64,000 bases of DNA, from assembly GCA_036872755.1 (NCBI GenBank), contig JAVHNS010000003.1:1984001-2048000 (forward strand). Reading direction: 5' to 3'. The translations under genes and the position numbers were made by a program. The notes below the pieces were generated by a model. The model had not been told where the DNA came from. It made no database searches and saw only the letters and a program-made list of their open reading frames with translations. Positions 1 to 13,209 of the stretch are shown one piece after another. This DNA is from Orbilia blumenaviensis (lineage: Eukaryota; Ascomycota; Orbiliomycetes; Orbiliales; Orbiliaceae). Within the stretch, counting starts at the first letter, position 1; each line of letters starts with the position of its first letter.

Positions 1-1814
1 CATCATGACAAATGATAGCCATTGTCCCCACTGGGGCTTTGCATTTCCCGCTTTCTCTTGTGTTACAAACACTAAACGGCGAATATAATTCAAACATTCA
101 AACATATCCCTTGCCCAGAGCGGGTTTTCCCCTCTTGTCAAAGCTTTCTGAGAGAGGGATAGCAGGGTTAATAAATGCAACTGAAGAAACGCCTTTTCGT
201 ACCAAGAATCGATCTTTTGTACAAACAATAGACTTTTCGTACTTTTGTAGCGTGATATATATAGAGCCCCTTAGGTACCAGCATTGGAGCGGCCACTTCG
301 AGGTTCTCATGATTATTGCTCCGCCATCTTCTTGGCTAACAAACACTTAAGACCGTAGGGCTGGGTGCGCGGAACCCCAGCCAGGCCTACGAATTTTGGC
401 TGACTTAGCCTGCAGTATTCCTGTGCTAACCCCACAACCTAATTAATACCTCGGCAGAATATCGAATGCCCACAAAGAAGACCTACCCTGTTTGACGTCA
501 CGCACACTTTTGGGCACCACTACGTTCCGGTAACAGCTGCACCTTTGTTAATTTGCTGTCCTTGCATGAGATGCTTGAACGACAGGCATTTCGCACATGT
601 TGGCCCTCGCATAAACCAATACTATACTAGTGGTTATAATTTTTTTATCTTTCACATTTCTGTTATTTTCGTTGCTTCCAATTCGGAATTAGGATCGAGA
701 TACTCAATACGGAGGACTAACCATAGGGCAGAAAAGCCATACGAATGGCGCCACGGCTTGCAGAAAGAATACTTTATTTAGAATGTATTGTTAGTCTTCG
801 CTTTTGTACCTTCACACTTCATTGATAAGCGGCAAGTCCCGAGGTCGAACAGGGGTAGGTAGATTTGAATCAGAACATTGGCGTCGACGCCCTCATCTCC
901 AAATCTACAAAGGTTTCAATGCTGAAGATCAAGCTGCCTAAAAAGATGTATTTTTGGGGCAATTGAATTGAACCATTAGCGCCCACGTTCAAGTTTCCGT
1001 CGGCCGGAGTCCTTGGCCCCCCTCACTCGATCAATTGACCCGAAATGATTCCAGCTTGCTGCCTCGAACGAGTCTTTCCGAAGCTGCGTATCCACCTGCT
1101 TGTGTGATCAGAACATCCCACACGTATATACGTATACGCATCTGGAGGTTACAATTAGTAACGTTACGTTTGTGGAATATCAATCTGCCGCCACATACTC
1201 ACTTAACTCGAGTTGCCCTAGACGTCTACCACCAATTACCAGCTTCCCCGCTTTACCCGTTAGAAAGCCCTTTGTAAGATTGGTCAGGAAATTAAAAACC
1301 CAGGTTCGAGTCGGAATGTTGACGAATTAGGCTTTATTAAGCTCTTGGGAAGTTGATCGCTTACTTGGAGCGAGCGAGCTCGATTGAACTGCCCCTGGCC
1401 TGCATTGTTGCTCTGCGGTATCGTAGGCACCACATTTCTCTTGAGTAACGAACATCTGCAATGTGAATCGCAAAGAATTTTCTAAGAAGCCCTTAGAGTC
1501 TTTTCGGAAACTAGGCTGTTAGGTAAGTGATTCAGGATATATTATCGCCAGGCGGATGAATTGCAACTGTAAGAGGTCCCATGAACTTTTTTCATATAAG
1601 TGGTGAACGCGCCTTATTTTCCATCTCGCCTCCTCACACAACACCTTTGCAGCCTGACCAGGCAAGTACCGACATCGCTCGCATCGTCAGCATCAATTAA
1701 ATTGGGCTTCTTTTCATGACATCGTCCCCCGTTCATTTGTAAAATATCACACTCGTTCGGATACCCAACCGGCCGCGGAGAAGCATTTTTGCTTCCATCT
1801 TCTGTTCTGCGAAA
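1..1814. other. Upstream region of the beta-glucosidase gene, no gene seen
   Basis: No reading frame here has a recognisable protein, and none joins to a neighbour through plausible splice sites. The stretch just before the ATG at 1815 is pyrimidine-rich (about 1620-1720), as is common in fungal promoters and leaders. A GGTTCGAGTC-like string near 1303 resembles a tRNA B box, but no matching A box or cloverleaf was found. Confidence 0.5.
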
Positions 1815-3708
1815 ATGGCACCTAGCAAAGTCTCTGTACTTGGAAATGCTATTCTGTTTCTATCAGCCCTAACGGGCGCCCAAGAACCGGTACGGCTCGT
1901 CTCGCTTCCTCTATAACTGAATGTAAAAAGTCTTTTGGACTTCGATGATGCTGTGCCCTGCGGCCGACAACATCGTAAGTGCAAGTCCTTAAACGGCGGA
2001 TTCCGGTGTCTTGGAGTTCCGATCAACTATGGACTGCACTACCGCAATGTTTTCCCCGAACTGGCAAAGCATGTTACAGAATTGCCCTAGAGTCGCCAAT
2101 TGCGACTGCATAAAACCAATTAAGTACATATACGTACTGCAATGATTATATCATATGCTGATGCTCTTTTGCGCCCCTGCGCGGGTATATCTGATGTCGC
2201 ATAGGATGTTCCAACCTTCTATCATCGGTCGCCGCCAGCATATCCACCCCCAATCGGAACTGGAGACGGCTTCCCAGAATGGAGCGAGGCGTATTCAAAG
2301 GCGCAAGCTCTTGTTGCACAGATGACTATCGCAGAGAAAGGTATGTAAGCGTCTTGCCTACCGAAATTAAATGAGGCTGAGCATCCCGCCGTCGACGCTT
2401 GGTGCAAATGCGCAATATCAACCACACAACAACACAAAAATTCCCCCCTAGCCCTAGCCGAATCCGCCCTGCATTTTCAGTTTTTATATTGTAACAGACA
2501 CCGAAAACAGAGATGATTCCAAGTTTAGGAATCGTCTCCACTTTCCCACATCTGAAGAAAGAGGAAAACTACATGATGCCGTGTGGAATGACTCCATTGT
2601 TCTTGAGCCTGCATGTCTGCCTAACAACCTGTTTCGAATGCAGTAGGATTCTGTGATTGTAACCTTTGCTCACGTCTTGGTATTTCTCTGCAGTAAACTT
2701 GACATCTGGTGTCGGTTGGGAAGGTGAACAGTGCGTAGGAAACACTGGTAGTGTTCCCAGACTTGGTATCAGGGGTCTTTGTCTCCAGGATAGCCCTCTT
2801 GGTAAGTTTCAATTTTTCCTATCAAGGCGCATCGATCTGGACCAGATACCGCCTGATTGGATATCAACAAGGTTGGCTCATATTCAAGGGACGAAACAGG
2901 TATCCGATTTGGGCAATACTCCTCGGCTTTTCCTGCCGGTGTTACAATTGCATCTACATGGGATGATGGCTTAGCATACGCTCGGGGGTATGCCATGGGT
3001 ATGGAGCACCGTGGCAAGGGCGTCGACGTCCAGCTCGGGCCCGTCTCTGGACCCTTGGGATTGTTCCCAGAGGGTAAGTTGAAACGACCCTGTCGACGGT
3101 TAAGCCGAGGTATATAAAACTAATCTCTATATCCAGGCGGCAGGAACTGGGAGGGTGGAGGCTCGGACCCATACCTTAGCGGAGTTGGTCTTGCCGCTGC
3201 AGTTCGAGGCATCCAGGTACGTATGCAATAGCGGAAAGTCGCAACTTTCTACGATGACTAACTTGTATTTCCACTATAGGACGCAGGGGTTATCGCATGC
3301 GCAAAGCATTGGATTGGTAAGTTATCAACTTGAGCCGCCTATTTCTTTGATCTCTCGGGATATTTGGAATTATTCTTGGATGAATGACTGACTTAAGGAA
3401 CATAAATCTGCAGCTAATGAACAAGTATGTACAAAAAGTCGATTCCTCGAAAATGCGTTTTTGTCTAGAGGCGTACTCCCCGACTAGGGGCTCAACGGAA
3501 AAACACATGATGCTTAACTGTTGTTTTTTGAAACTTTATAGGAACATTATCGACAGGCCGGGGAAAGTATTATCCCAGTCAACGAAAGCCTCAGTTCCAA
3601 TGTCGATGATCGTACGATGCACGAAGTGTACGCTTGGCCATTCGCTGACGCGGTCAGGGCTGGCGTCGGCTCCATCATGTGCTCGTGAGTAACTTCTCAA
3701 CCGCCTTC

Positions 3709-3739
<31 letters not shown>

Positions 3740-6602
3740 CTTCAGCCGCCGTGGTGATGGGCCCGGGTTTAGGATTGATGTGAACTAACGATCATATCTC
3801 GCTATAGTTACAATCAGGTAAGATCGCCAACTGCAACGTAGACGGCGATTCAGCCGGCTGACAAGGCCATCTTCTAGATCAACAACTCTTATGGCTGCCA
3901 GAACAGCGAATTGCTCAACGGTATCTTGAAAAATGAACTTGGATTCCCAGGGTAACCAATCCCCAGTCAGAACGCCAAAAATGGATGAAAATGACCCCCT
4001 AACAATTGTGGATACTATCAGCTTCGTTATGTCTGATTGGCAGGCTCAACAGTAAGTATCTATATGTCCCGTCTACGATCATACATATCAAACTAACGTT
4101 ATTTCCCATAGCGCCGGAGTTGGTATGAAGAGCCCTTAATTATGTCGGTGAGACGGGAAGATGATAGTGGCTAACATAAATTTTTTTTGCCTCCATGCAG
4201 CGACTGCTCTGGCCGGTCTTGGTAAGTATTCCGATCTTCCGATAGGATCTAAACGTGAACTTCAATTGGCTAACGCAGATGCAATAATCTCTAGATATGG
4301 TAACGCCCCCTTGAGCCAGCATTGGCAAGCAGGCATTTCGTAACTCCTTGTCTAACGGTTATGCAAAATAGGCTATGCCAGGTGACCAGGTATTCGTCTC
4401 CGGGAACGCGTACTGGTACGTATTCGTTTGCGAGTTCCTTTGTGGGACCGGTCTCAAGAAAAGTTCCGTAAATTTCTAACAAAGGGGTATGATAGGGGGT
4501 CGAATTTGACTATGGCCATCATTAATGGGAGTGTTCCGATATGGAGACTGGATGGTAAGTGGATCCTTCACGTTTTTCTAGGCACTCAAGTTTAGGAGCT
4601 GATAAAATGAGGCAGATATGGCGACCCGCATTATGGTAAATTCCGAAGCCTGAAAATTGATCACTGCATGCCTGTGACTCAAGCCATTTCCTGTGTGTAC
4701 TAACTGTGCGTGATTGTGGATGAATATAGGCCTCTTTCTACAAAGTTGGTCTTGACAAGGACAGAGTTGATGTAAACCTTGCCTCATGGACCACTGATGT
4801 TTACGGTTTCCAACACTGGTTCGCCAAAGAGAACTACAAAGTTATCAACGGAAACGTTGACGTTCGTGGTACTCATGCTTCTCTTATCCGTGAAGTCGCT
4901 GCAAAGGGAACTGTTATACTCAAGAATAACGGCAGCGCGCTTCCTCTCCAGAAGCCTAGACAAATCGCTGTCTTTGGATCTGATGCCACTGATAACCCGA
5001 AGGGTCCAAATGGATGCCCTGACCGTGGTTGCGCAGACGGAACAGTCGCCATGGGATGGGGTTCTGGTACAGCTAACTTCCCATACCTGATCTCCCCGTT
5101 GAGTGCACTGCAAAACAAGGCTATCGCCGACGGCTCTGTTATCCAGTGGGTCGTTGATGACTATGCCACTATGCAAATGGAACATACTGCGACGCAAGCC
5201 TCTGCCTGCCTCGTCTTCGTGAAGGCGCAGGCTGGAGAAGGCTTCCTCATTGTTGATGGAAATCAAGGCGATCGTAACAATCTTACACTTTGGTCTAACG
5301 GGGAAGAGGTCATCCGCACTGTCGCTGCGAACTGTAATAATACCATAGTCACCGTCCACTCGCCAGGACCCGTGACTATGGAAGAATGGATTGAGTAAGA
5401 ACCCTTCTTATGAAGCCCACAATTTCACATCTAAAGACATACTAATATAGAAAAATAGTCATCCTAATATCACTGCCGTCCTCTATGCTGGTCTGCCCGG
5501 CCAGGAGAGCGGAAACTCCATCGTCGATGTTCTCTACGGTTTGGTCGAGCCCGGCCGACTTCCATTCACCATCGCAAAGAATGCCAGCGACTATGGAGTC
5601 AACCTCATGTACAAGCCAGATAATACCTACGCACCCCAGCAAAGTGAGTATTTCTTCTTTACACACATGGATCTGGATAGAAGTGTTTCTTCGAAATACA
5701 ACCTACTAACTCATGGTGAATCTATAGACTTTACAAGCGGTCTCATGATCGACTACCGCTACTTCGACAAGAATAACATCAAACCCCGCTTCGAGTTTGG
5801 CTGTAAGTTCTTTTATTTAACTCTCGCGTGGCTTGATGGCCCATACTCTATCCTTCTTCGTGGGAAGGGTCACACAAAAGCAAAATAGCTAATCCACTTA
5901 CCTTTTTCTTCTTTTCAATTGAAAATAGTCGGTCTATCATACACAACCTGGAAATACAACGACCTCACAATCCGCAAGATCAATGCCGGCCCCTATGGCG
6001 CCTTCAAGGGCCGTACCCCAGCCGCCAAAACCACCAAGGTGACAGAAACTGCCGAATCCCTCCTCTTCCCCGCCAATTTCCACAAAGTCCACTTCTACAA
6101 CTACCCATGGTTCAATAAGACCTCCGATGTGATCCGTAACGGTGAGAACGGTCCCAAGGATGCCTACGATGCCACTGGAACCCCCATCCGCCCCGCAGGC
6201 GGCGCTCCAGGCGGTCATCCAGGTCTCTACGACGTCCTCTACGAGGTAAACGTCACTATATCCAACACCGGAAAACGCAACGGTGAAGAAATCGTCCAAC
6301 TCTACATCTCCCACGGTGAAACCGACGATCCCGTCCGAGTCCTCCGAGGTTTCCGTCGTGTATCCGTCGACGCTGGTAAATCGACCAATATAATATTTGC
6401 GATTACTAGAAGGGATTTATCTCGTTGGGATACGGTTTCTCAAAATTGGGTTATTAGTGCGGCGGATAAGAAGGTGTTTGTGGGTAGGAGTTCGAGGGAT
6501 TTGCCATTGGTTGCGAAGTTGAACGGGGAGAAGGTATTGAGTGTTGAGAGGCACAAGCCTAGTACTTGGGATACGAAGCACGGGATGAAGACGTTTATGT
6601 GA
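1815..6602 (+). CDS. Secreted GH3 beta-glucosidase, 21 exons
   Basis: Glycoside hydrolase family 3 enzyme that releases glucose from cellobiose and other beta-glucosides outside the cell. Exons read by hand: 1815-1889, 2205-2340, 2694-2801, 2900-3073, 3137-3216, 3280-3316, 3414-3424, 3542-3684, 3808-3817, 3878-3951, 4022-4051, 4112-4122, 4201-4221, 4295-4299, 4372-4415, 4496-4554, 4616-4635, 4730-5394, 5459-5643, 5728-5802, 5929-6602. They sum to 2637 bases, that is 878 residues, close to the 860 usual for secreted fungal members. Residues 1 to about 23 form a signal peptide. The catalytic nucleophile is Asp288 in VMSDW and the likely acid/base is Glu516 in AGEGF. A C-terminal fibronectin-III-like domain follows (from about residue 720). 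All introns are GT-AG. The first intron (315 bases) is the least certain join. Intron 8 carries a run of about 28 T. The gene looks intact despite its fragmentation. Confidence 0.93.
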
Positions 6603-7424
6603 GCGGGCTAAGACGGGCTTAATACCTATTATCGTTGCACTGTTACCCGTTCGTTGCTGTTGCTATTTCTGCTGCATCTGCATTCATGATACATGAAGAG
6701 CACTTTCCCTTTTTATATTTACACTGATACAAAGACAAGACGGAGGATAGAAAGAGATGGACGGCGCTTTCCTAATTACCGATATCATAATACTTTTCCT
6801 TTTTTTCAAAACGTTCTTTGTTACAACCTTAAGATTTTCCCTTTCCCCAATACCGCAAGCCCGTGGGTGTATACATATCCAAGTTCCAGTCTTTCATATG
6901 CCATGCATCGACCACCGCCTGTTTTTACTCAAGCCGCGCACGTAAACAAAACTACAACAGAATGGAAAATATAAATTCTTTTTCGAATTAATTATAAAAT
7001 ATCAATGATTGGTTGTTTCTGTCGATTGCTATCATCCACTTCCGAGTTATAACTGTCATAACAGGAAAGGGAGAAAAAGTAAAGTAAAGGGTAACAAAAC
7101 AAATCGATAGAGAAAAGAAAGAGATCCTTTATAAAATGTCCATTGGTATCCTGCACAATCCGCTCCAAAAAAAAAAGGCGGGAGAGAAAAGAAAGAAAGT
7201 TTAAGGAAGTAACGGCCCAGATACTCCATAGCAAATAAAAAGAGTATAAAAGGAAAGTAGAATAAGAGAAAGTGGCCAAAAAAAAATCTGTAATATATCA
7301 AGAATGTCCTGCCGTCGCCGTCGCCGTCAAATCAAAATTTATATTAAAAGAAAATACCACCTGCAATTTTGTCCCTTTTTTTTATACAAAAAAAAAATAC
7401 CAGAGTAATATGTCATTTTTCTTT
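6603..7424. other. Convergent 3' region between beta-glucosidase and regulator
   Basis: AT-rich stretch holding the 3' ends of two convergent genes. Short A and T runs are frequent (for example about 7166-7176 and 7378-7398). No coding potential was recognised. Confidence 0.5.
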
Positions 7425-10400
7425 TCATAACCCTCCCGAAAATCCCACAAAATTACTAAAATGGTCGGTGGCCCCGCCTACCCCTCCTCCGCCCATCATA
7501 CTCAACGTCCCATTATACCCAACCGCATACCCAACGCCAGCGGCAGCACCAGCACTACCGTCTCCAAGCTCAAACATAAACTGATCCCCCCAAATCGAGC
7601 CACCCCCAACATCACTCATCAACTGGTATATCTTCCCACCCATCCCGTCCTCCCCACCTCCTGCACCAGTGCTATCGTCCCCGTATCCGCTATTAAATAT
7701 ATTATAAGATGCATCATTGCTGAGTTCGCCTGCTGTGCGCATTATTTGTTCTAGATTTGGGTTGTTTTCCGGGAGATACCCGGGGTGTGGAGAAAATAAA
7801 TCTTGCGCGGAGTGCGGAGATTGCATTGACATCGAGGAGTGATGGGAGTGGGCACCCGGGCTTATTACGGGTTGTTGCTGTATCGAGATTGGAGATTGCG
7901 AGGGCGGTGAGAGGACGAAGGGGTCCTGAAGGGCTGGTGGGGATTGCTGAAGAGAGCGGGAGTAGTGGGTTACAGGCGGCGCCATGGATTGCTGTTGCTG
8001 TTGTTGAAGTGGTGAACCAGCTACTAGGGTGTCTTGCTGGAAGACATCGTACGTAGATTTAGGCGTGGATTCTTGAACACTCGGAGTATGACGTGGTTGC
8101 GAGATGGGCGTAAGCATGTTCTGTTCGCTGGGAGGAGGCGAAGGAACATGGTGAACAATGTTAGCCAAACTGGCTGGAAGGGCGTGGTGAACAGGTTCCA
8201 GGGCAGTCTTCTCGGTGACCCGACGAGAGGAGCTGCTTTCGCCTCTTATTCGTTTGGTTGGGTGGCCACCCCCGAGAAGATCGCCTTTGTTACCACAGAA
8301 TTGAATCGTAGCCGATGCGAGGTTTTCAAAGACGTCTCGACAGCCAATGGCGGCGGGACACCGGTCTTGCATTGATTCAAATATAACTCTGCAAAGCATG
8401 GCATTGTGGTCGATTTGATCGACCGTGGTTCTTTTTCGAACCTCTGAGCTGTGCCAGAGGGCACATAAATACGATGTCCCTGTGGATAATTGTCAGCGCA
8501 TGTCGAAATGAAGGGTATTGATAGTACTTACCGGCTGTGAATAGGTTGTGGCAGGCCAGCCATGTGTAGTTGATGCTCTTAGCTCGGTGCAACGACCTGT
8601 ACGCTTTGATAATACGATCACCAGCGTCAGAAATCACAAGGAAGGCTGCCGTATCCGGTTTAGGCACTGCCGGGCTAAGACCATACAGCAGCAGCCGTGT
8701 TTGCTGGTAATTCAAGTCGATAAAACTCATATTGTAGCCGCAATTCGCCTCATTTTCCTTCTTCGGGACTGTTACTGTCCATTCGTTCAACCGCTTCTCC
8801 ATATCCTTCCTCCACTCAGTGATACTTTTAAACGCTCTCGGGAGCTCGCTTTGTTGGTAAAGAATCTTCTGAATTTCCGATTGCAGTTGGCGAATCCTGA
8901 ACATATGACATGCAATTGTCCTAGAGTTCTTGTTGAGTGCATTTGGATGTGCTTCAATGCCTCGTTCTGATATTAGACTATCATCTATTTCCAGAGGGAA
9001 AGGCACTTTGATAGCGTCGTCCGATATACCGAATGGTCGCCCAAGGTAGACGCAGACCTGCCTGTCTAGCGAATACGCACACCAGAACAACCTTCGCCGT
9101 GTGTCGATGGTCAACTCGCTCATCACTTGGGATGCATGTGTTGGTTCCTGGTGCAGCCCAAGGTCGATACATATCCTAAGAGCAGAGCCAACCACATACC
9201 ACACTCCTGGTACAGCTGGTCGCATCAGACTGTATAATGCGAGTAGTAAAACACCCTTGAGGGTGTCTAATTTATCCCGTGCTGTGAAAATTGTATCTAT
9301 GTACTTCATCGCAGCAGCATGGAACTGCTCTGGCATGTCCTTGTAGCCGACATTCATCCCCGTAGCAATTGCCCAAACCATGTTCATATAGTATAACATT
9401 GGGATATATTCCTCAGGAAGATCAGTTTCTTTAAGGCCGGGGCGTTGATCGAGCCAGTCGTAAACGATATTGAGTTTCTCCATGAATATCGTCCTATGTA
9501 GTATCGGTATCTGGGGGTTCGCCTGATTGAAATAGGCAAGGCCAAGTTTCTCTGCTGTTGATCTACTGGGAAAGGTTGCAGGTGTAGGCTTTGGCAAGAC
9601 GGTCTGAAGGTCTGCTGTGGTTGGCGGCAGGGTGCTGCCATCTTCATTAGACGCGCCCACGAGACCAGGTGCGCGGCTTTTCTTCCACTCGTCATGCTCA
9701 GGCAGCTTTCCACGGAAGGAGGCAACTCGGGGTGGTAGATGGCCACCAGTCTTGCTACTAACTTTAACGGCTGCGAACATCAATTCTGCAAAGCTATATG
9801 TATTGTTAGTGAAAACATCAACATATGGTCGTGTGACGTTCCCAGCTTACGAGATATCTTTCCCACCGGGACCGAGAAGACCTTCCCGAGCAGCCTCCAC
9901 TTGCCCAATTGTCGAGGTAGGCGTCTGGCTTTCCGAGTTCTGTCTAGATCCCCCGCCTATAACGCTGATATGCTGCCCATTCGACTGGTAGTTTGTGAAA
10001 CCCTGGGAAGGCCGAGAGTTCAGCGGGCTGACGATATCTCCATCAGCCTTGCGTTTCCGACAGGCTTCTCCAGATGACGAGGGAGACTGTAGCTGGCCAC
10101 CACTGGTACCATTGCCAACACTACCAGCTAACTGCTTCTCCAGAAAAGCCACCCGTTCCTCCAGATGCGATACATAGCTTCTAGGGATCTCTCGTCCGGT
10201 TGCAGCATCGACGCCAACACAATCTACGTTCGCCTTCGCGCAGGCCGTACAGGCGGGAAACAGCTGGTCACATTTGGTTTTCCGGGAGCGACATCGATTG
10301 CAGGCTGATATAGACCGAGAGATATTGCCAGTAGTGATCTGAGTGAGAGAGGTAGCAGAGGGAACGGTGGATTTGGAGCGGATGTGTGTTGGAGAGGCGG

Positions 10401-10461
10401 CAATCTGGGCGGAGGCGACAGACGCTGTTGGCATGGCAGGCTGGGGTTGTTTCGGCTTCAT
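7425..10461 (-). CDS. PPR1-like Zn2Cys6 transcription factor
   Basis: Nuclear DNA-binding regulator. Exons on the minus strand: 10461-9851, 9793-8532 and 8479-7425, summing to 2928 bases (975 residues). The binuclear zinc cluster lies at about residues 53-82: CNRCRSRKTKCDQ followed by CTACAKANVDC. A linker with PRSYVSHLEERVAFLE follows, as in PPR1/UaY-type factors, where this part leads into a dimerising coiled coil. The fungal middle-homology domain spans about residues 282-507, with the typical RRRLFWCAYSLDR motif at 436-448. The last 320 residues are rich in Gln, Pro, Ser and then Gly, suggesting an activation region. PPR1 controls pyrimidine genes and UaY purine use, but the target of this copy cannot be read from sequence. 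It is convergent with the beta-glucosidase, and no functional link is implied. Confidence 0.9.
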
Positions 10462-13209
10462 GACTTCTTTTTTTATATATTATTCTATATACTAGATTTA
10501 TACTGACTTATACTTTAAGCAGTATAGTGAGACCAAGACTTTGGGATAAAAAAGAATATATTATCAATTGGAAAAGGACGTGGGGAAACCAAGAAATCAC
10601 GTCAGCGAGTGGAGAGAGCCCCGGCGAAGGGAACTAGCATCTTTGTGCAGGAGGGAAAAAAAAGAAGAAGCTTATTGCTGTCGTTCCACTGTCACGGATT
10701 TGGATTTGAATTTCGTTTGGATTTGGATTTGGATGTTTGGATCGATCCGGGGGGGCCAGGACGGTTAACCGCTCCGCTGGGAGCCGCAGTTTGAAGTCCT
10801 GTCTGGTGGTCTGCACGAGAGCGAAGTATGTTTTACAGGACCCGTATGGGAAAAGAGGAGAGATTGAGAGAAGACCCCAGGTTGGAGGAGCAAGCTGGGG
10901 GGTCCGGGTCGAACTAGCGTCGGCAATCTGCGTGAGGGGAAAAATGGGGAACCAGGAAAATGGGAATGATAGGATCTGATATGGGGAATGTGAGGAAGGG
11001 AAAAAAAAGAGACAAGAGGGCTGGGCCGGGCTCTTAGCGAACGTCGAAAGTTATTATAAGAAGACAAGAGAGTTCAGTCAATTCTTGAGATTCGATCTTC
11101 AAAAGGTCTGGATTCTTTGGCCTGTCCCAGCTCTGGCTGTGTGTGTATGTAAGTATGTGATGGCAGGGGCAGTTGACAGGTATAAAATGTGCTAAACCAC
11201 TTGTGTGCTTAAGTAAGTTAGACAAGAAGCAAGTACTAGGTAATATTAATATGCACGGGTAAAAAAGAAAGGTCGGGCGGACGAGGGCGAGGAATTGAAA
11301 ATCCTTGGTGGGTGATTGGTGAGAGTGTCAAGTGTCGAGTGTCGAGTGTCGAGTGAGAGAAGCCCTGGATAGGAAGGAAGGAGAGAGGGCGGGTGCGTGA
11401 GTAGGAAGAGAGAGAGAACAGAATAGACGATAGAACAATCGAGAGAAAGGAATTTTCCAATGATTCAGTGTAGTCCCAGTACTGTCAATGACTTCTTCTT
11501 CTTCTTCTTCTCTTTTTTTACTTTTATTCTTTTTTCCTTGTATCTTCTATCTAAACCGATAACCCCCCCTTGCCCTGGCCAACGGATGGGGGAGCAGCTT
11601 GCAGTTAATTACCCACTGGATTGGACTTCTTCGGGTGTGTCGCGCAGTACGGTACAGCACAAGACACATACATACGCGAAAGACGAGAAGTGCTATGAAC
11701 AATTAACTGGTGTTAAGCACTTTTACCTGCCAGGTCAGGTACTATCTCTCTCGAGCTAGTACGGTACGGTAATGCTTTGAGACGTAACGAAAAAAAAAGG
11801 GTGGGATGCATTTCCGGGCTGAGCAGGGGTTTGAAGTAGTGAAGGGAAGGGAAGGAACGGGGTCAGGAATGCATCGATGTGGGGGTGCCAAAATCGAATC
11901 CGATTGTCTGTACATATGCGACCAACCAAAGAAGAGGTATGACTATAAGAGAGAGGGAAGAGGAAAAAGAGGTGTCGACCGACCAGCATGCTAATCTAGA
12001 ATAGTCAGGTACGTACCCATATTTCTTCACGTCTTCGTCTTTGTCTTTTCTTCGTCTTCTTCTTCTTCTTTTTCTTCTTCCGTTCCGGTGGAGGGGCTTG
12101 CTTGAAAGCTTAGTATACGCTACTATTATCGTATCAAAGCATCCAATCTCAATCCCCATAAATAGTCTAACCAGATGTCGATGTCAACGTTCGGACCATG
12201 TTCCTTCTCATCTCATAAGCTGGCGTTGGTCACGAGCACGAGACAAGAAATGACCCTTCCCTTTTTCCCTCCCTCCGTCCATCAGGTCCAACCCGTTACC
12301 TATCTGCGTGCGGACTCAAATTAAGTAAGCAACTGCTCAATCAAGCATAGCAGCGAGCAAGTGCTACTGCTCGGAAGTATAGACCTGGTTTATTCTTTCC
12401 CCATATCTGCCATCGGATAGTGATGGTTAAGGCTAGAGTGGTTTTGCTCTCTTTGCCTCTTTCTTTCTTTCGGTGTGGGCCTCTTCTCCGATCGCGTGGG
12501 TGCTGAAGCATGCCTGTACGTGTATTATTAGCTCGTTCTGTCTTGCAAGCTAGATTGTCAACCTGATATCCATATTTCGTGCATATGTAGCTGCTCTTGA
12601 CAGTATGTCGACCGTGGACCTCAAAGTAATCAAGCATCATATAAATTATAATCGATACCATTCCCAAAGTATTGTCCGCTGGATCTATCGAAGATCGGAG
12701 AGAGACAAGAGCAAAGAGACATGGCCAAAAGCGCAGGACAAACAGGGACAGCCCCTGCCTGCTACCTGTCATGGAAAATAAAAAATAATAAAAAAGAGGG
12801 ATCTTAAAGGGAACTAAGGGAAGAAGGGCTGCGCGGCAGTGCATAGGCCAGCGTCGACCAACCGGACGAGCTTACGAATGCAGATGCAATGCCATGCCAT
12901 GTCCCAGTTGTTGCTCTGAGCCAGACTTAACGTTAACGAGAGAGAATCAGAATCAGACGAGACGAGGCCTCGCGGTTTCTCGGCCCCAAATTTGCCTCGT
13001 ATTCATTCGTTTCTTCCTGTCTCTTATTTCATTCTTGCCTCTCCACCATCTCCATCCTCCTCTTCCTCCAGACCAACCCCAACAGGCAGACGGCATAACT
13101 ACCGAAAATTGAGAAAAAGAAGGAGAACGACAAGAACAAAACGACGACGAAGACGAATCGGCAGTGGTGATATAATAGCACTAGCAGCAGAATCAGTAAC
13201 ACAGCGGAG
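10462..13209. promoter_or_regulatory. Long divergent intergenic region (2.7 kb)
   Basis: Separates two genes transcribed outward: the Zn2Cys6 regulator (minus) and the His-tract membrane protein (plus). It has strong strand-biased pyrimidine tracts (TCTTC repeats near 11500 and 12045-12080, CT-rich leader at 13010-13070) and a short heptamer repeat near 11324. Open frames here are low-complexity and are not believed. It probably holds two promoters and long 5' leaders. Confidence 0.55.
11324..11351. repeat. Short tandem heptamer repeat AGTGTCG
   Basis: Four consecutive copies of a 7-base unit, the first differing by one base (AGTGTCA), lie inside the divergent promoter region. This is a minor microsatellite. 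Confidence 0.8.

Noticed and set aside
1290..1325. tRNA gene suggested by a B-box-like GGTTCGAGTC
   Set aside because: No A box at the right distance and no cloverleaf stems.
1815..4729. Beta-glucosidase 5' half as a degraded pseudogene
   Set aside because: Small broken frames gave that impression, but careful splicing yields 2637 bases in frame with all family motifs and GT-AG borders.
4784..5359. 191-residue frame on the minus strand
   Set aside because: Lies wholly inside a coding exon of the beta-glucosidase and is its complementary shadow.
12341..12844. 167-residue frame on the minus strand
   Set aside because: Low-complexity, no domain, no splice partners; lies in the promoter region.
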